A DNA stretch of 64,000 nucleotides, from positions 1 through 64,000 of the forward strand of contig NZ_FOOW01000011.1 of NCBI RefSeq assembly GCF_900113305.1. The letters run 5' to 3'. Numbering within the stretch: the stretch's first letter is position 1; each line of letters begins with the position of its first letter. This document shows, piece by piece, positions 1-7,036 of the stretch. Both the position numbers and the translations under genes were made by a program. The DNA is from Prevotella sp. KH2C16 (GTDB lineage Bacteria > Bacteroidota > Bacteroidia > Bacteroidales > Bacteroidaceae). Under the pieces are notes generated by a model. It searched no databases. It had not been told where the DNA came from and saw only the letters and a program-made list of their open reading frames with translations.

Positions 1-262
1 CCAATTTGTCTATGGATTTAGCCTCCTCGTCCTTGATGCGCTTTTGCACATCAATGTACTTATTGATAAAGGCTTCTGTACGCTGCTCATACTGATTGAG
101 CAATGCTTCTTCCCGTTGTTCGTCACTTTGTACTGGGGTAGATGAAACAGGGAGAGAGACAGAGCTGTTCTCATTTTCTTTCAACTCCTTCAGTTCCCTG
201 TAAATTGTTTCCAGCTTTTTTTTGATTTCCTCAAAGAGGACAAATGTATTATTGTCTGCCAT
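1..262 (-). CDS. Mobilization accessory protein (C-terminus outside window)
   Basis: The 87 visible residues begin MADNNTFVLFEEIKKKLETI and are rich in E, K and Q with heptad-like spacing, so a coiled coil is likely. The ATG lies at 260-262, two bases after the stop of the upstream relaxase ORF, so the two are probably translated together. Small coiled-coil proteins downstream of the relaxase are common in Bacteroides mobilizable elements and are thought to assist the relaxosome. That role is inferred from position only; no catalytic motif is visible and the gene runs off the window edge. Confidence 0.6.
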   Translation of the reverse strand, partial: MADNNTFVLFEEIKKKLETIYRELKELKENENSSVSLPVSSTPVQSDEQREEALLNQYEQRTEAFINKYIDVQKRIKDEEAKSIDKL

Positions 263-264
263 AA

Positions 265-951
265 TTATAAATGTATTTTACGTTTTTTCTTTTTCTTCTT
301 TTTGTCGAGCGTATTGTAAACTTCTGCAGGGACAGTACCATGAGTCTGGAATAATCCCAATCCTCCTTCTATGAGGTCGTTAGTTATTTCGCTCGTAACA
401 TCTGCAATGTTAGATATAAGGTTTGTCGTTTCTTGCATCTGCTGGTCGTGTTCCCTATTGTTCTGTTGCAGGGCAAAGTCAATCTTGGAATAACTGAAAC
501 TCCTGTCCACCTTCGAGCCATTGAAATGATAACCGTTCTTTTCAAAGATGACACCCTGAACATCCTGAGAGTTGCCTTTGTACTTGAAACGGACATCAAT
601 ATCTTGTTCTTTCAAATGACTAAGGAGAGTTGTCCAATCCCTGCACCGAGCTATTTCTGCTTTCAATGCCTGATAGATTTCATATTTGGTCTTGTCAGGT
701 TCTTTCAGGCGGTATTCCTTGACTTTCTCCTTACCACCGGCGAAGTACAAACCATATTTGGCGGTCAGTTCCTTGCACATCTTCTCACTTCTGAATTGGT
801 CGTTACGGTCAGAAATAGTTTTGCCATTATTATCTATCCGATTGAAAGCAATATGAACGTGTGGATGTTCCTTGTCGAAATGGCGACCGATGATGTACTG
901 TGTATCTTTTATCCCCATCTTCTCCATGTACTCATGAGCCACTTTCGTCAT
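265..951 (-). CDS. Relaxase, C-terminal part (separated by in-frame stop)
   Basis: This 228-residue ORF carries the metal-binding histidine motif of Relaxase/mobilization nucleases (HFDKEHPHVHI, near residues 24-34), followed by the conserved FNRIDNNGKTISDRND and KYGLYFA blocks and a lysine-rich tail. These enzymes nick oriT and covalently hold the transferred strand. The catalytic tyrosine is not here; it is in the ORF immediately upstream in the same frame (952-1185). The only thing separating them is a TGA at 952-954, directly followed by the ATG at 949-951. Either the relaxase is a pseudogene, or it is rebuilt by readthrough or by translational coupling across TGA-ATG. Homologs are normally one polypeptide of about 300 residues. 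Confidence 0.75.
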   Translation of the reverse strand: MTKVAHEYMEKMGIKDTQYIIGRHFDKEHPHVHIAFNRIDNNGKTISDRNDQFRSEKMCKELTAKYGLYFAGGKEKVKEYRLKEPDKTKYEIYQALKAEIARCRDWTTLLSHLKEQDIDVRFKYKGNSQDVQGVIFEKNGYHFNGSKVDRSFSYSKIDFALQQNNREHDQQMQETTNLISNIADVTSEITNDLIEGGLGLFQTHGTVPAEVYNTLDKKKKKKKRKIHL

Positions 952-1185
952 TCATTCATTGATGAGTTTGGAAGAGTCCTGTATGGAGAAACTCAGGGAG
1001 ATGTGTCCGACAACCCTACTTACTCGTGGATTCAATTTCGTCTGGTCAATGAAACTTTGGACAATATGGCTGATACTACCTGTTCTCACTCCGGAACTGT
1101 CTATAAGCTCCGTTCCTTTCTTCGGGTCAAGAATGTAATTGATGACTCCCTTGAAGCCAGAACCTTTCATTATCTTGGCAATCAT
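952..1185 (-). CDS. Relaxase, N-terminal part with catalytic tyrosine (truncated)
   Basis: This 77-residue ORF starts MIAKIMKGSGFKGVINYILD. That is motif I of the PF03432-type relaxases, with Tyr17 in the position of the nicking tyrosine (compare Tyr22 of RP4 TraI). It ends SSKLINE and stops at TGA 952-954; the rest of the enzyme continues in the same frame at 949-951. The ATG overlaps the MobC stop by 4 nt (ATGA), the usual mobC-relaxase arrangement. A single-base change in one codon could explain the stop, since TGG to TGA would suffice. On its own the fragment lacks the metal-binding histidines. Confidence 0.7.
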   Translation of the reverse strand: MIAKIMKGSGFKGVINYILDPKKGTELIDSSGVRTGSISHIVQSFIDQTKLNPRVSRVVGHISLSFSIQDSSKLINE

Positions 1186-1535
1186 CTTCGTATCAGGTTT
1201 AGTATTTCGTCAATTTTCCCAATGATGATTTTGTGAAAAGGAGCAACGGTATAATACCCTTCCACATTGGCACGATATGCCAACTGATTGAGATTATTTG
1301 CCATTCCACACAGCTTACGGATGAAGTCTGCTTGCTCTATGTTCAGTCGTTCAATGACGTACCCTTTTGCAAGAACTTTCCTTACAAACTCACTCATGGA
1401 TGTTCCTGCACTCTTGGCTTTGCCTTTGAGCGTGTAGTAATCCTCTGTGGTAAGTTTTACCGTGATACGGTATTTCTTCTTTTCGGCTGCACCCTTGGCT
1501 GGGCGACCGCCTTTTTTGTATTCTGATTTAGCCAT
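1182..1535 (-). CDS. mobC: MobC-like relaxosome accessory protein
   Basis: A 117-residue basic protein. The N-terminal lysine-rich segment leads into a ribbon-helix-helix-like region (YRITVKLTTEDYYTLKGKAK, SMSEFVRKVL) and then the MobC-type C-terminus with an LCGMANNLNQLAYRAN block. MobC proteins bind oriT and help open the DNA for the relaxase. I chose the ATG at 1533-1535 because upstream in-frame sequence runs into the candidate oriT hairpin and gives a poor protein. The stop overlaps the relaxase start. Family assignment is secure at the level of the MobC family. Confidence 0.8.
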   Translation of the reverse strand: MAKSEYKKGGRPAKGAAEKKKYRITVKLTTEDYYTLKGKAKSAGTSMSEFVRKVLAKGYVIERLNIEQADFIRKLCGMANNLNQLAYRANVEGYYTVAPFHKIIIGKIDEILNLIRR

Positions 1536-1602
1536 ATTTGTTTCTTTAATTTGTTTTGATGGAGACCAGCGGGATAATCCTCTGCACCGAGTGGCAGGAG
1601 GT

Positions 1603-1644
1603 GGAGCAAGTGGTTTTGGTATGCCCAAAACATAAACTTGCTCC
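1603..1644. other. Candidate oriT: nested inverted repeat upstream of mobC
   Basis: Two nested perfect inverted repeats are visible. The outer arms are GGAGCAAG (1603-1610) and CTTGCTCC (1637-1644); the inner arms are GTTTTGG (1613-1619) and CCAAAAC (1625-1631) around a 5-nt loop. The site sits in the 143-bp gap between the primase stop and the mobC start, the usual place for oriT in this type of element. An intrinsic terminator is the alternative, but no T-run follows on either strand. The nic site cannot be placed from sequence alone. Confidence 0.45.
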
Positions 1645-1678
1645 CCGAAAAACTGATTATGCAAAGCAAACCCAACAA

Positions 1679-2608
1679 TCATAGCTTAATCCCTTTGGGT
1701 TTCTTTATTTCAACTCTCTCTGAATGCTTGGATTCAGCACACAGATACTCGTTCAAGTCCTTAAAACCATTGTATAGAGGCGAAGCATCTGTAACAGAAT
1801 TTCCTAATTCTTTTGAAAGTTGCAGATAGGCATCTCTTCCTGCACCGTCATTATCCAAAAAACATTGAACACTATCATAGCGTGATAAATTCTTTGCAGC
1901 CTTATGAATATTCGTTACAGAATTGAGTATCAAATAATCCTGTTTCCGCAGTCCTGTACTCTGCGGATTCTTTTTCCTGTTCATCGTCATGAATGATAGG
2001 AAGTCCATAAAACCCTCGAAAAGAAAACATACTTTCTTCGGCTCATCGGCACAGAAATGACTGATGTCTTTCGGTGCAATGCAGCCCTTGAAAAATGGGT
2101 TACGCAATTCATACCCACCTGCTATGTTGGGAATGCCTATACCGAAGTAATGCTTGCCATTGAAATTGTAATGCAGTTCCTTACAGACAGAAGTTGCCAC
2201 CTCTATATCAATACATCTGTCATCGAGATACCTTATCAAAGCAAGATGCGATAAAGGAAGCACCTGCAAATTTTCAAAAGAGTTTATACGCTGTACTGAC
2301 TTAGCATTTGCAAATGATGTAGAAGATATTGGCGTACAATGCGGAGCATCACTCGCTATTTTGCGAATGAGATACGGCACATCAGAGGATTTGTAAAGTA
2401 GTTCTGCCAAGTCTATGATGTTTCCACCTTTTCCAATACCGAAATCATACCACTGGTTACGCTCGGTGTTTACTTTGAAAGAAGCATGGTCCTCCTGACG
2501 AAAGGGAGAAAGATACCACAGGTTGTTACCTTGTTGCTTGGTGGGAGAATATCCCAAACTCGCAAGAAAATCCTGCAACTTTATCGTTTTTATTTCTTGT
2601 ATATTCAT
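1679..2608 (-). CDS. Toprim-domain DNA primase of mobile element
   Basis: A 309-residue protein. The N-terminal third (NLWYLSPFRQEDHASFKV, WYDFGIGKGGNIIDL) matches the DnaG-type CHC2 region but without the zinc cysteines. The C-terminal half is a Toprim fold: FLFEGFMDFLSF supplies the conserved Glu and CFLDNDGAGRDA supplies the DxD pair. Such proteins prime replication of excised Bacteroides mobilizable elements. The start MNIQEIKTIKLQDFL at 2606-2608 was chosen over an upstream ATG that only adds a low-complexity leader. It lies downstream of the small ORF and helicase on the same strand, so primase and helicase are probably a replication pair. Confidence 0.85.
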   Translation of the reverse strand: MNIQEIKTIKLQDFLASLGYSPTKQQGNNLWYLSPFRQEDHASFKVNTERNQWYDFGIGKGGNIIDLAELLYKSSDVPYLIRKIASDAPHCTPISSTSFANAKSVQRINSFENLQVLPLSHLALIRYLDDRCIDIEVATSVCKELHYNFNGKHYFGIGIPNIAGGYELRNPFFKGCIAPKDISHFCADEPKKVCFLFEGFMDFLSFMTMNRKKNPQSTGLRKQDYLILNSVTNIHKAAKNLSRYDSVQCFLDNDGAGRDAYLQLSKELGNSVTDASPLYNGFKDLNEYLCAESKHSERVEIKKPKGIKL

Positions 2609-2683
2609 ATTATAATGAAGTTGGATGGTTTGAAAAATTGATGATTTGATGAAAATGCACATAATCGTTTCATAACAAACAAG

Positions 2684-2851
2684 TTACCTGTTCATCATAG
2701 TTTCATCATAGGACTTCTCAAAAGAGAAACTTGATGTGTTTCTCTTTTGGACAGTATCAAAGAGTCCTTTCATCATTCTTTTATATTGATGAGTGGAAAG
2801 ATGAATAGAATAGGCATTATCAGTCAATTTGTTATGTGTACTTTTCATCAT
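2684..2851 (-). CDS. Small hypothetical protein between helicase and primase
   Basis: A 55-residue ORF read from the minus strand, starting MMKSTHNKLTDNAYSIHLST and ending at TAA 2684-2686. It begins 17 bp after the helicase stop and ends 75 bp before the primase start, so it fills most of a 260-bp gap in a same-strand series. Codon use looks like that of its neighbours. A 12-bp perfect inverted repeat (CAAAAGAGAAAC, 2719-2730, with 2738-2749) lies inside it. I recognise no family; function unknown. Confidence 0.45.
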   Translation of the reverse strand: MMKSTHNKLTDNAYSIHLSTHQYKRMMKGLFDTVQKRNTSSFSFEKSYDETMMNR

Positions 2852-2868
2852 TTCATCAAAAATAATGA

Positions 2869-4059
2869 TTAAATGTTCGTGAGTTGTTCTTTGGTTACGG
2901 TATAATACCTACCTGTCCGTTTGATGGGTAAGTAGTTCCGCAAACTGTTGTAGTCTATCTGATAGGTTAGATATGTCAACGTGTTGGATGCAGGAATGAG
3001 TTTCCATATGTCCTGCACTATCCTGCGGACTTGACTTTTATCAGCTTTGCATCCAGTGTTGTTCAGCAGGCACACCATGTCATTGATACAAAATGAAAAC
3101 TCGGCTATATTCATCTGCTCCATTACCTCTAAACAGAGTTCTGACATTTCCAACTCAACCTTATTTCGGTTACTGCGGATAATGCGCTGCAAGGCTGGCG
3201 TAAATGTCAGCTTGGGCGCAAACCACATACGGCTTTCCTTGTGGGTGGACAGGGTACGGTGCTGCAGGAAATAGAGAAAGGCTGGGATTTCTGCTTTCAG
3301 CTTTTGCAGAAAGTCGGTATCATCGTTTTTAAGACGCTCTATCTTCCTTACCCAATATCGGGTTTCTCCCACGTCTATGATGACAGGGAGTAACTCGTTA
3401 TTGGAGCACAGCACGAACTTGGCAAAGAAGGAGATCTCGTCTCGGTCTTTGCCTTTTGCTTCCACCTTATAGGAGAGCGTTGTGCTAAGATTTTTCAATC
3501 GTTCACTGTCTTCCCTGCGGTTGAGCAGAACTTCATCCACAACAATGAGCAGTTTTCCAGCCCAATCTACATTGAATTGGCTACGAAAATCCTCGTTAGT
3601 GTTGAAAGTTACATTGTTCTGGAAAACGGCTTTAAGGAAATTGAGGAACGTACTCTTGCCAGTATTGCGTTCCTCTGACACCATCAGGAGGATGGGGAGC
3701 TTCTGCACAGGTTGGAGATAGAGCAACTGCAAATAATCCATACCCAACTCGTATTGATCCCCGAAGATGTGTCTTATCAGAGATTCAATGTGTGGAAACT
3801 CTCCTTCTTTTGGCTGGTGTCCTATCGGTTCATAGAGATTAAGGAACTTATCAACTACTGGTTGATAGTCCACATGATTGGGTACAGTACAGAAACCATC
3901 GTACTTCGGGACAGTGGCAATGAAATCCTTTCCATAGTCCTGCCGTAGCGTTTCATTGTTCCACACGATACGCTTCTTGACAAAACCGCCATTGATGCGT
4001 GGTTGGTTCACGATCTTGTATAAGGTCGTGCCAACACGGATAAATTCTTCTTGTGCCAT
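2869..4059 (-). CDS. SF3-like primase-helicase / phage-plasmid replicative ATPase
   Basis: A 396-residue protein with a Walker A motif (SEERNTGKSTF, about residues 129-139) and a Walker B motif (KLLIVVDEVLL), followed by a sensor-like FVLCSNN, the usual order in D5/VirE-type helicases of Bacteroides mobilizable elements. The N-terminus (DGFCTVPNHVDYQPVVDKF) and the C-terminal winged-helix-like segment also fit that group. It probably unwinds DNA for replication of the excised element. The HTH gene ends 3 bp upstream, so the two are cotranscribed. Confidence 0.8.
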   Translation of the reverse strand: MAQEEFIRVGTTLYKIVNQPRINGGFVKKRIVWNNETLRQDYGKDFIATVPKYDGFCTVPNHVDYQPVVDKFLNLYEPIGHQPKEGEFPHIESLIRHIFGDQYELGMDYLQLLYLQPVQKLPILLMVSEERNTGKSTFLNFLKAVFQNNVTFNTNEDFRSQFNVDWAGKLLIVVDEVLLNRREDSERLKNLSTTLSYKVEAKGKDRDEISFFAKFVLCSNNELLPVIIDVGETRYWVRKIERLKNDDTDFLQKLKAEIPAFLYFLQHRTLSTHKESRMWFAPKLTFTPALQRIIRSNRNKVELEMSELCLEVMEQMNIAEFSFCINDMVCLLNNTGCKADKSQVRRIVQDIWKLIPASNTLTYLTYQIDYNSLRNYLPIKRTGRYYTVTKEQLTNI

Positions 4060-4062
4060 GAA

Positions 4063-4356
4063 CTACTTCTGCATTAAAGGTTTATTGCCCATGATATACC
4101 GCTGTGCTTCTTGCGTTATCTGCGCAGAAGTTTTAATGGGATTCTGGCGTAGCCATGCTTCAAGTTCTGCTTTCTCAAAGTAAAGCATTTTGCCTTGTGG
4201 CTTGTAATGCGGTATCAGATTACCCGATGTGAGTTTGTAGAGATAACTCTTTGAGAGGTTTAAGAACCTGCTGGCTTCTTCAAAACTCAGCACATTCTTA
4301 TTCATGAATACCATTTGTTCGAGTTCTTCAACTCGGTTTTCTAATGTTTTTTCCAT
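4063..4356 (-). CDS. Excisionase-like helix-turn-helix protein
   Basis: A 97-residue protein. A short coiled coil (residues 1-18) is followed by a MerR/excisionase-type winged HTH: LSFEEASRFLNLSKSYLYKL forms the helix pair and IPHYKPQGKMLYFEKAELEAWL the wing. HTH_17 proteins at this place in integrative elements act as excisionases or as regulators of the replication genes. It is the first gene of the block with helicase, small ORF and primase. Two perfect palindromes lie just upstream of its start and are candidate operators. Confidence 0.75.
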   Translation of the reverse strand: MEKTLENRVEELEQMVFMNKNVLSFEEASRFLNLSKSYLYKLTSGNLIPHYKPQGKMLYFEKAELEAWLRQNPIKTSAQITQEAQRYIMGNKPLMQK

Positions 4357-4384
4357 ATTGTAAACATTTTGAATTAAACAATAT

Positions 4385-4428
4385 GAAGGTGCACCTTCGC
4401 TAATTATTCGTTAACGAGGGCAAAATTA
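4385..4428 (-). promoter_or_regulatory. Promoter and operator-like palindromes of the HTH-helicase operon
   Basis: On the minus strand TAATTTTGC (4428-4420) fits the Bacteroidetes -7 consensus TAnnTTTG. Just downstream of it are two perfect palindromes: TCGTTAACGA (4408-4417) and GAAGGTGCACCTTC (4385-4398). No convincing -33 TTTG was found. The palindromes fall in the expected 5' leader of the HTH gene, so autoregulation is plausible. Confidence 0.4.
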
Positions 4429-4480
4429 GAAACAATAAAAGTGGATGGCGTTGAGCGATGTTTGAGGTATCAACCTATGC

Positions 4481-5401
4481 TCAACCTTTTTTCAGTTGTT
4501 TGATGTATTTATCTATTGTTTCCCATCCTTTCGGCTGCTTCATGTTGATTTGGTCTGTTGCAGTGGAAAGGTCGGTGCGTGTCAGCGGCGTATCTTTTGT
4601 TTTCCCCAAGACAAGTTCATTACGGGCAATGGTTGATTGCCATTCATCAGTAATGAACCCTTTAAGATTAAGACTTTGCATGAGATATGCCAACTGACGG
4701 TTGTTGTTTGATTTCAGGACACCTTTTAGTTTACAAGCGAAAAAGTCTTTGAGTATCTTGGGAGATATGCAGGTCGTGAATAATTGGATTTCGTTGATAC
4801 AGGTTGTAAGAACTTCTATTTGCTCTTCTGTAAAATTGGATTGAAATGGATTTGTTTCTTTGCCTACGATGACTGGTTTGTTTTTCTGCTCACATGGTTC
4901 GTCGTTTATTATGATTGAAGAGCAAGCCAGAGTGGTTTGTGCCTCTGTTAATTCAATTTGTTCTATTTCTCCTGTGAGATATTTTACATACCGTTCATAC
5001 AGAATTGCATTAACAAGGTACGAGAACATCGGTAGAACATCATTATATACAGTGTGTTCCTCGATGTACTTCGCATATTCAAATGAAGAAACAGAGAAGG
5101 AGGTATATTTCTGTTTTTGTTCTTTGGTCAGTGATTCAAAGAAAGTGCTTTCCCACAAAAAATTATCTTCTGTGCAGTATTTCTCTACACATGCAAGGGC
5201 AGGATAATTCAGATAAATAGAAGAAAGTTTGTCAGTTATTCGGATATATTCTTTTTGCAAAATCTCTTTGAGTTGTATATTGCTAATACAACTCTTCTTC
5301 CTCAGAATATTTCCAATGAGCACATTGTAGGTCTGAGTAATGCAGTAACTTAATATTCGTTGAATACTGTCAAGTTGTATCTTTAGACTATCATTCTCCA
5401 T
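4481..5401 (-). CDS. Hypothetical protein of the mobilizable element
   Basis: A 306-residue protein with no motif I recognise. The first 60 residues are hydrophilic and helical (MENDSLKIQLDSIQRILSYC); the middle has cysteines and aromatic residues without a zinc pattern; the C-terminus (GWETIDKYIKQLKKG) is basic. The ATG at 5399-5401 was preferred to a TTG 33 bp upstream because a TATCTTTGC -7 element lies at 5431-5439, which leaves a short leader. It is the gene closest to the tRNA-side end of the element. In many related elements an integrase sits near this position, but none is visible here. Confidence 0.6.
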   Translation of the reverse strand: MENDSLKIQLDSIQRILSYCITQTYNVLIGNILRKKSCISNIQLKEILQKEYIRITDKLSSIYLNYPALACVEKYCTEDNFLWESTFFESLTKEQKQKYTSFSVSSFEYAKYIEEHTVYNDVLPMFSYLVNAILYERYVKYLTGEIEQIELTEAQTTLACSSIIINDEPCEQKNKPVIVGKETNPFQSNFTEEQIEVLTTCINEIQLFTTCISPKILKDFFACKLKGVLKSNNNRQLAYLMQSLNLKGFITDEWQSTIARNELVLGKTKDTPLTRTDLSTATDQINMKQPKGWETIDKYIKQLKKG

Positions 5402-5430
5402 TTTTGCAATTTCTAAGGTGAGTACTGCTT

Positions 5431-5439
5431 GCAAAGATA
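5431..5439 (-). promoter_or_regulatory. -7 element (TATCTTTGC) for the 4481-5401 gene
   Basis: The minus strand reads TATCTTTGC, a perfect Bacteroidetes -7 box, about 30 bp before the ATG. A second possible box, TACTTTGC, lies at 5566-5573 on the same strand. No clear -33 motif accompanies either. The 5440-5590 stretch otherwise holds no gene and is AT-rich; it is where the element boundary is expected. Confidence 0.4.
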
Positions 5440-5590
5440 GGGCATTCGTTGGAGAAAACGCTAAGAAAGGGAAAGAAACAGAATAAAAGGGAAAAGTTGT
5501 CGTTAATTAAATATAAATCTGAGTGGCGAAAAACTATAAAAGTATACTTTTCTCATAATATTGTTGCAAAGTACACTTTTAGTACATGTT

Positions 5591-5634
5591 GAAAAAGGAA
5601 AATCCTTTGTAAATCAGTGACTTACAAAGGATTT
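5591..5634 (-). terminator. Intrinsic terminator of tRNA-Leu
   Basis: A 13-bp perfect inverted repeat (AAATCCTTTGTAA at 5600-5612, complement at 5622-5634, 9-nt loop) is followed on the minus strand by a T-rich tract, TTTTCCTTTTTC. It starts 2 bp after the CCA of the tRNA. The intact terminator means the mobile-element boundary lies below 5591, not inside the tRNA. Confidence 0.8.
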
Positions 5635-5635
5635 G

Positions 5636-5720
5636 TGGTACCCAGACCCGGGCTCGAACCGGGATGGGTTGCCCCACTGGTGTTTGAGACCAGCGCGTCT
5701 ACCGATTCCGCCATCTGGGC
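5636..5720 (-). tRNA. tRNA-Leu (anticodon CAA)
   Basis: The minus strand gives a class II tRNA starting GCCCAGATGGCGGAATCGG. The acceptor stem is GCCCAGA/TCTGGGT, the anticodon stem CTGGT/ACCAG encloses the loop CTCAAAC (anticodon CAA, reading UUG), there is a long variable arm, the T arm contains GGTTCGAGCC, the discriminator is A, and the CCA is encoded (5636-5638). Leu tRNA genes are known integration targets of NBU-type Bacteroides elements, which fits the mobilization genes next to it. Confidence 0.95.
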
Positions 5721-5732
5721 TTATTGAGCGGT

Positions 5733-5764
5733 GCAAAGGTAACATATTTTTTGGAATTAGCAAA
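5733..5764 (-). promoter_or_regulatory. tRNA-Leu promoter
   Basis: On the minus strand TTTG (5764-5761), a 19-nt spacer and TACCTTTGC (5741-5733) form a textbook Bacteroidetes promoter, placed 13 bp before the mature tRNA 5' end. Confidence 0.8.
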
Positions 5765-5790
5765 GTTTTACTTGAAAAATATTAAAATTC

Positions 5791-5821
5791 TTGCAGGTGC
5801 GAAATATATTGGTTATATTCG
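5791..5821 (+). promoter_or_regulatory. Probable promoter of mannose-1-phosphate guanylyltransferase
   Basis: TTG at 5791-5793, a 20-nt spacer and TATATTCG at 5814-5821 approximate the Bacteroidetes -33/-7 consensus. The -7 box has C instead of T in the TTTG core. The ATG follows 24 bp later. Confidence 0.45.
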
Positions 5822-5845
5822 CAATATAATTTTAAATCTGTAATT

Positions 5846-6937
5846 ATGGCAAGCAGGCTCAATAATGACTATTGCGTTATTCTGGCAGGAGGAAAGGGGC
5901 GGCGACTCTGGCCGTGCAGCCGTGCAGAGAAGCCGAAGCAGTTTATTGACTTCTTCGGATTCGGCCGGACGCAGTTGCAGCAGACCTTCGACCGGATTGT
6001 GCAGATTCTTCCCAGGGAGCATATATTCATCAATACCAATGAGCTGTATGTGGATTTAGTGAAGGAGCAACTGCCCGGTATCTCCGACGATCATATCATG
6101 GCGGAGCCGATTCACCGGAATACGGCACCGAGCGTGGCATGGGCGTGCCATCGTATCGCCCACATCTGTCCGGACGCCAACCTGCTGGTAACGCCTTCCG
6201 ACCAGGCCGTGAACAACGAGAGGGCTTTCTTCCAGAACATTGAGGAGGGCTTCGAATTTGTGCAGAATAATGACGGACTGCTCACCTTGGGCGTGAAGCC
6301 TACGCGTCCGGAGCCAGGATATGGGTATATTCAGTTGGGCGACGAGGCTACTCATGACATCTACAAGGTGAAATCGTTTACGGAAAAGCCCGAGCGGGAG
6401 TTTGCCAAGATGTTTCTCGAGAGCGGGGAGTTTTATTGGAATACAGGCGTGTTCCTCGCCCGAACTTCTTATCTCCGTGAGTGTTTCTATCGTTTCCTGC
6501 CGTCTATTCTGCGGGTTTTTGACCGCGAGCATGCCGACTGGACCATTGCTGAAGAAAACGAGTTTATCCGTGAAAACTTTCCTTCCTACCCCAATATCTC
6601 CATCGACTACGGTATTCTGGAGAAGTCGGAGCATGTCTTTGTGCTGAAGGGCGACTTCGGATGGGCTGACCTGGGCACCTGGCACAGCATTTACGAGGCA
6701 ATGAGAAAGAGTGAGACCGACAATGTGGTCATCGATTCCGAGGTGATGCTCGACGACGCTCGCAACAATGTCATCAAGTTGCCGAAAGGTAAGCTGGCGG
6801 TCATCAATGGCCTCGACGGCTATATTGTGGCGGAGCAGGACAATGTGTTGCTGATTTGCAGAAAGGAGGATTCCTCGTCGTTGGTCCGCAAATATGTGAA
6901 CGAGGTACAGATTCAGAAAGGCGACAAGTATGTCTGA
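5846..6937 (+). CDS. manC: Mannose-1-phosphate guanylyltransferase (GDP-mannose pyrophosphorylase)
   Basis: A 363-residue nucleotidyltransferase that makes GDP-mannose from mannose-1-phosphate and GTP in the cytoplasm, feeding mannose, fucose or rhamnose donors. The N-terminus has the activated-nucleotide signature (LAGGKGRRLWPCSRAEKPKQ, residues 13-32), then VTPSDQAV, the metal/sugar motif FTEKPE and FYWNTGVF. It is the short form with no fused phosphomannose isomerase domain. It stands alone, with its own promoter and a strong terminator. The sugar nucleotide would be useful to the glycosyltransferase genes further along the window, but they are not linked to it. Confidence 0.9.
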   Translation: MASRLNNDYCVILAGGKGRRLWPCSRAEKPKQFIDFFGFGRTQLQQTFDRIVQILPREHIFINTNELYVDLVKEQLPGISDDHIMAEPIHRNTAPSVAWACHRIAHICPDANLLVTPSDQAVNNERAFFQNIEEGFEFVQNNDGLLTLGVKPTRPEPGYGYIQLGDEATHDIYKVKSFTEKPEREFAKMFLESGEFYWNTGVFLARTSYLRECFYRFLPSILRVFDREHADWTIAEENEFIRENFPSYPNISIDYGILEKSEHVFVLKGDFGWADLGTWHSIYEAMRKSETDNVVIDSEVMLDDARNNVIKLPKGKLAVINGLDGYIVAEQDNVLLICRKEDSSSLVRKYVNEVQIQKGDKYV

Positions 6938-6947
6938 CATCCATGAA

Positions 6948-6991
6948 GCAGGGCCTGCCAGGAGAATCACTCCTGGCAGGCCCTGCTTTTT
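6948..6991 (+). terminator. Intrinsic terminator after manC
   Basis: A 17-bp perfect inverted repeat starting GCAGGGCCTGCC (6948-6964 and 6970-6986), with a 5-nt loop and a T5 run. Next to it (7009-7031) is a shorter GC-rich palindrome, CCTTCACCGCGGAAGGGTGAGG. Confidence 0.9.
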
Positions 6992-7036
6992 GTGGCTGCT
7001 TCGCACCTTCACCGCGGAAGGGTGAGGGGCGCGTTC

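Noticed and set aside
5600..5634. The inverted repeat beside tRNA-Leu as an attachment site
   Set aside because: Its stem, position and following T-rich tract are those of the tRNA terminator, which explains it fully.
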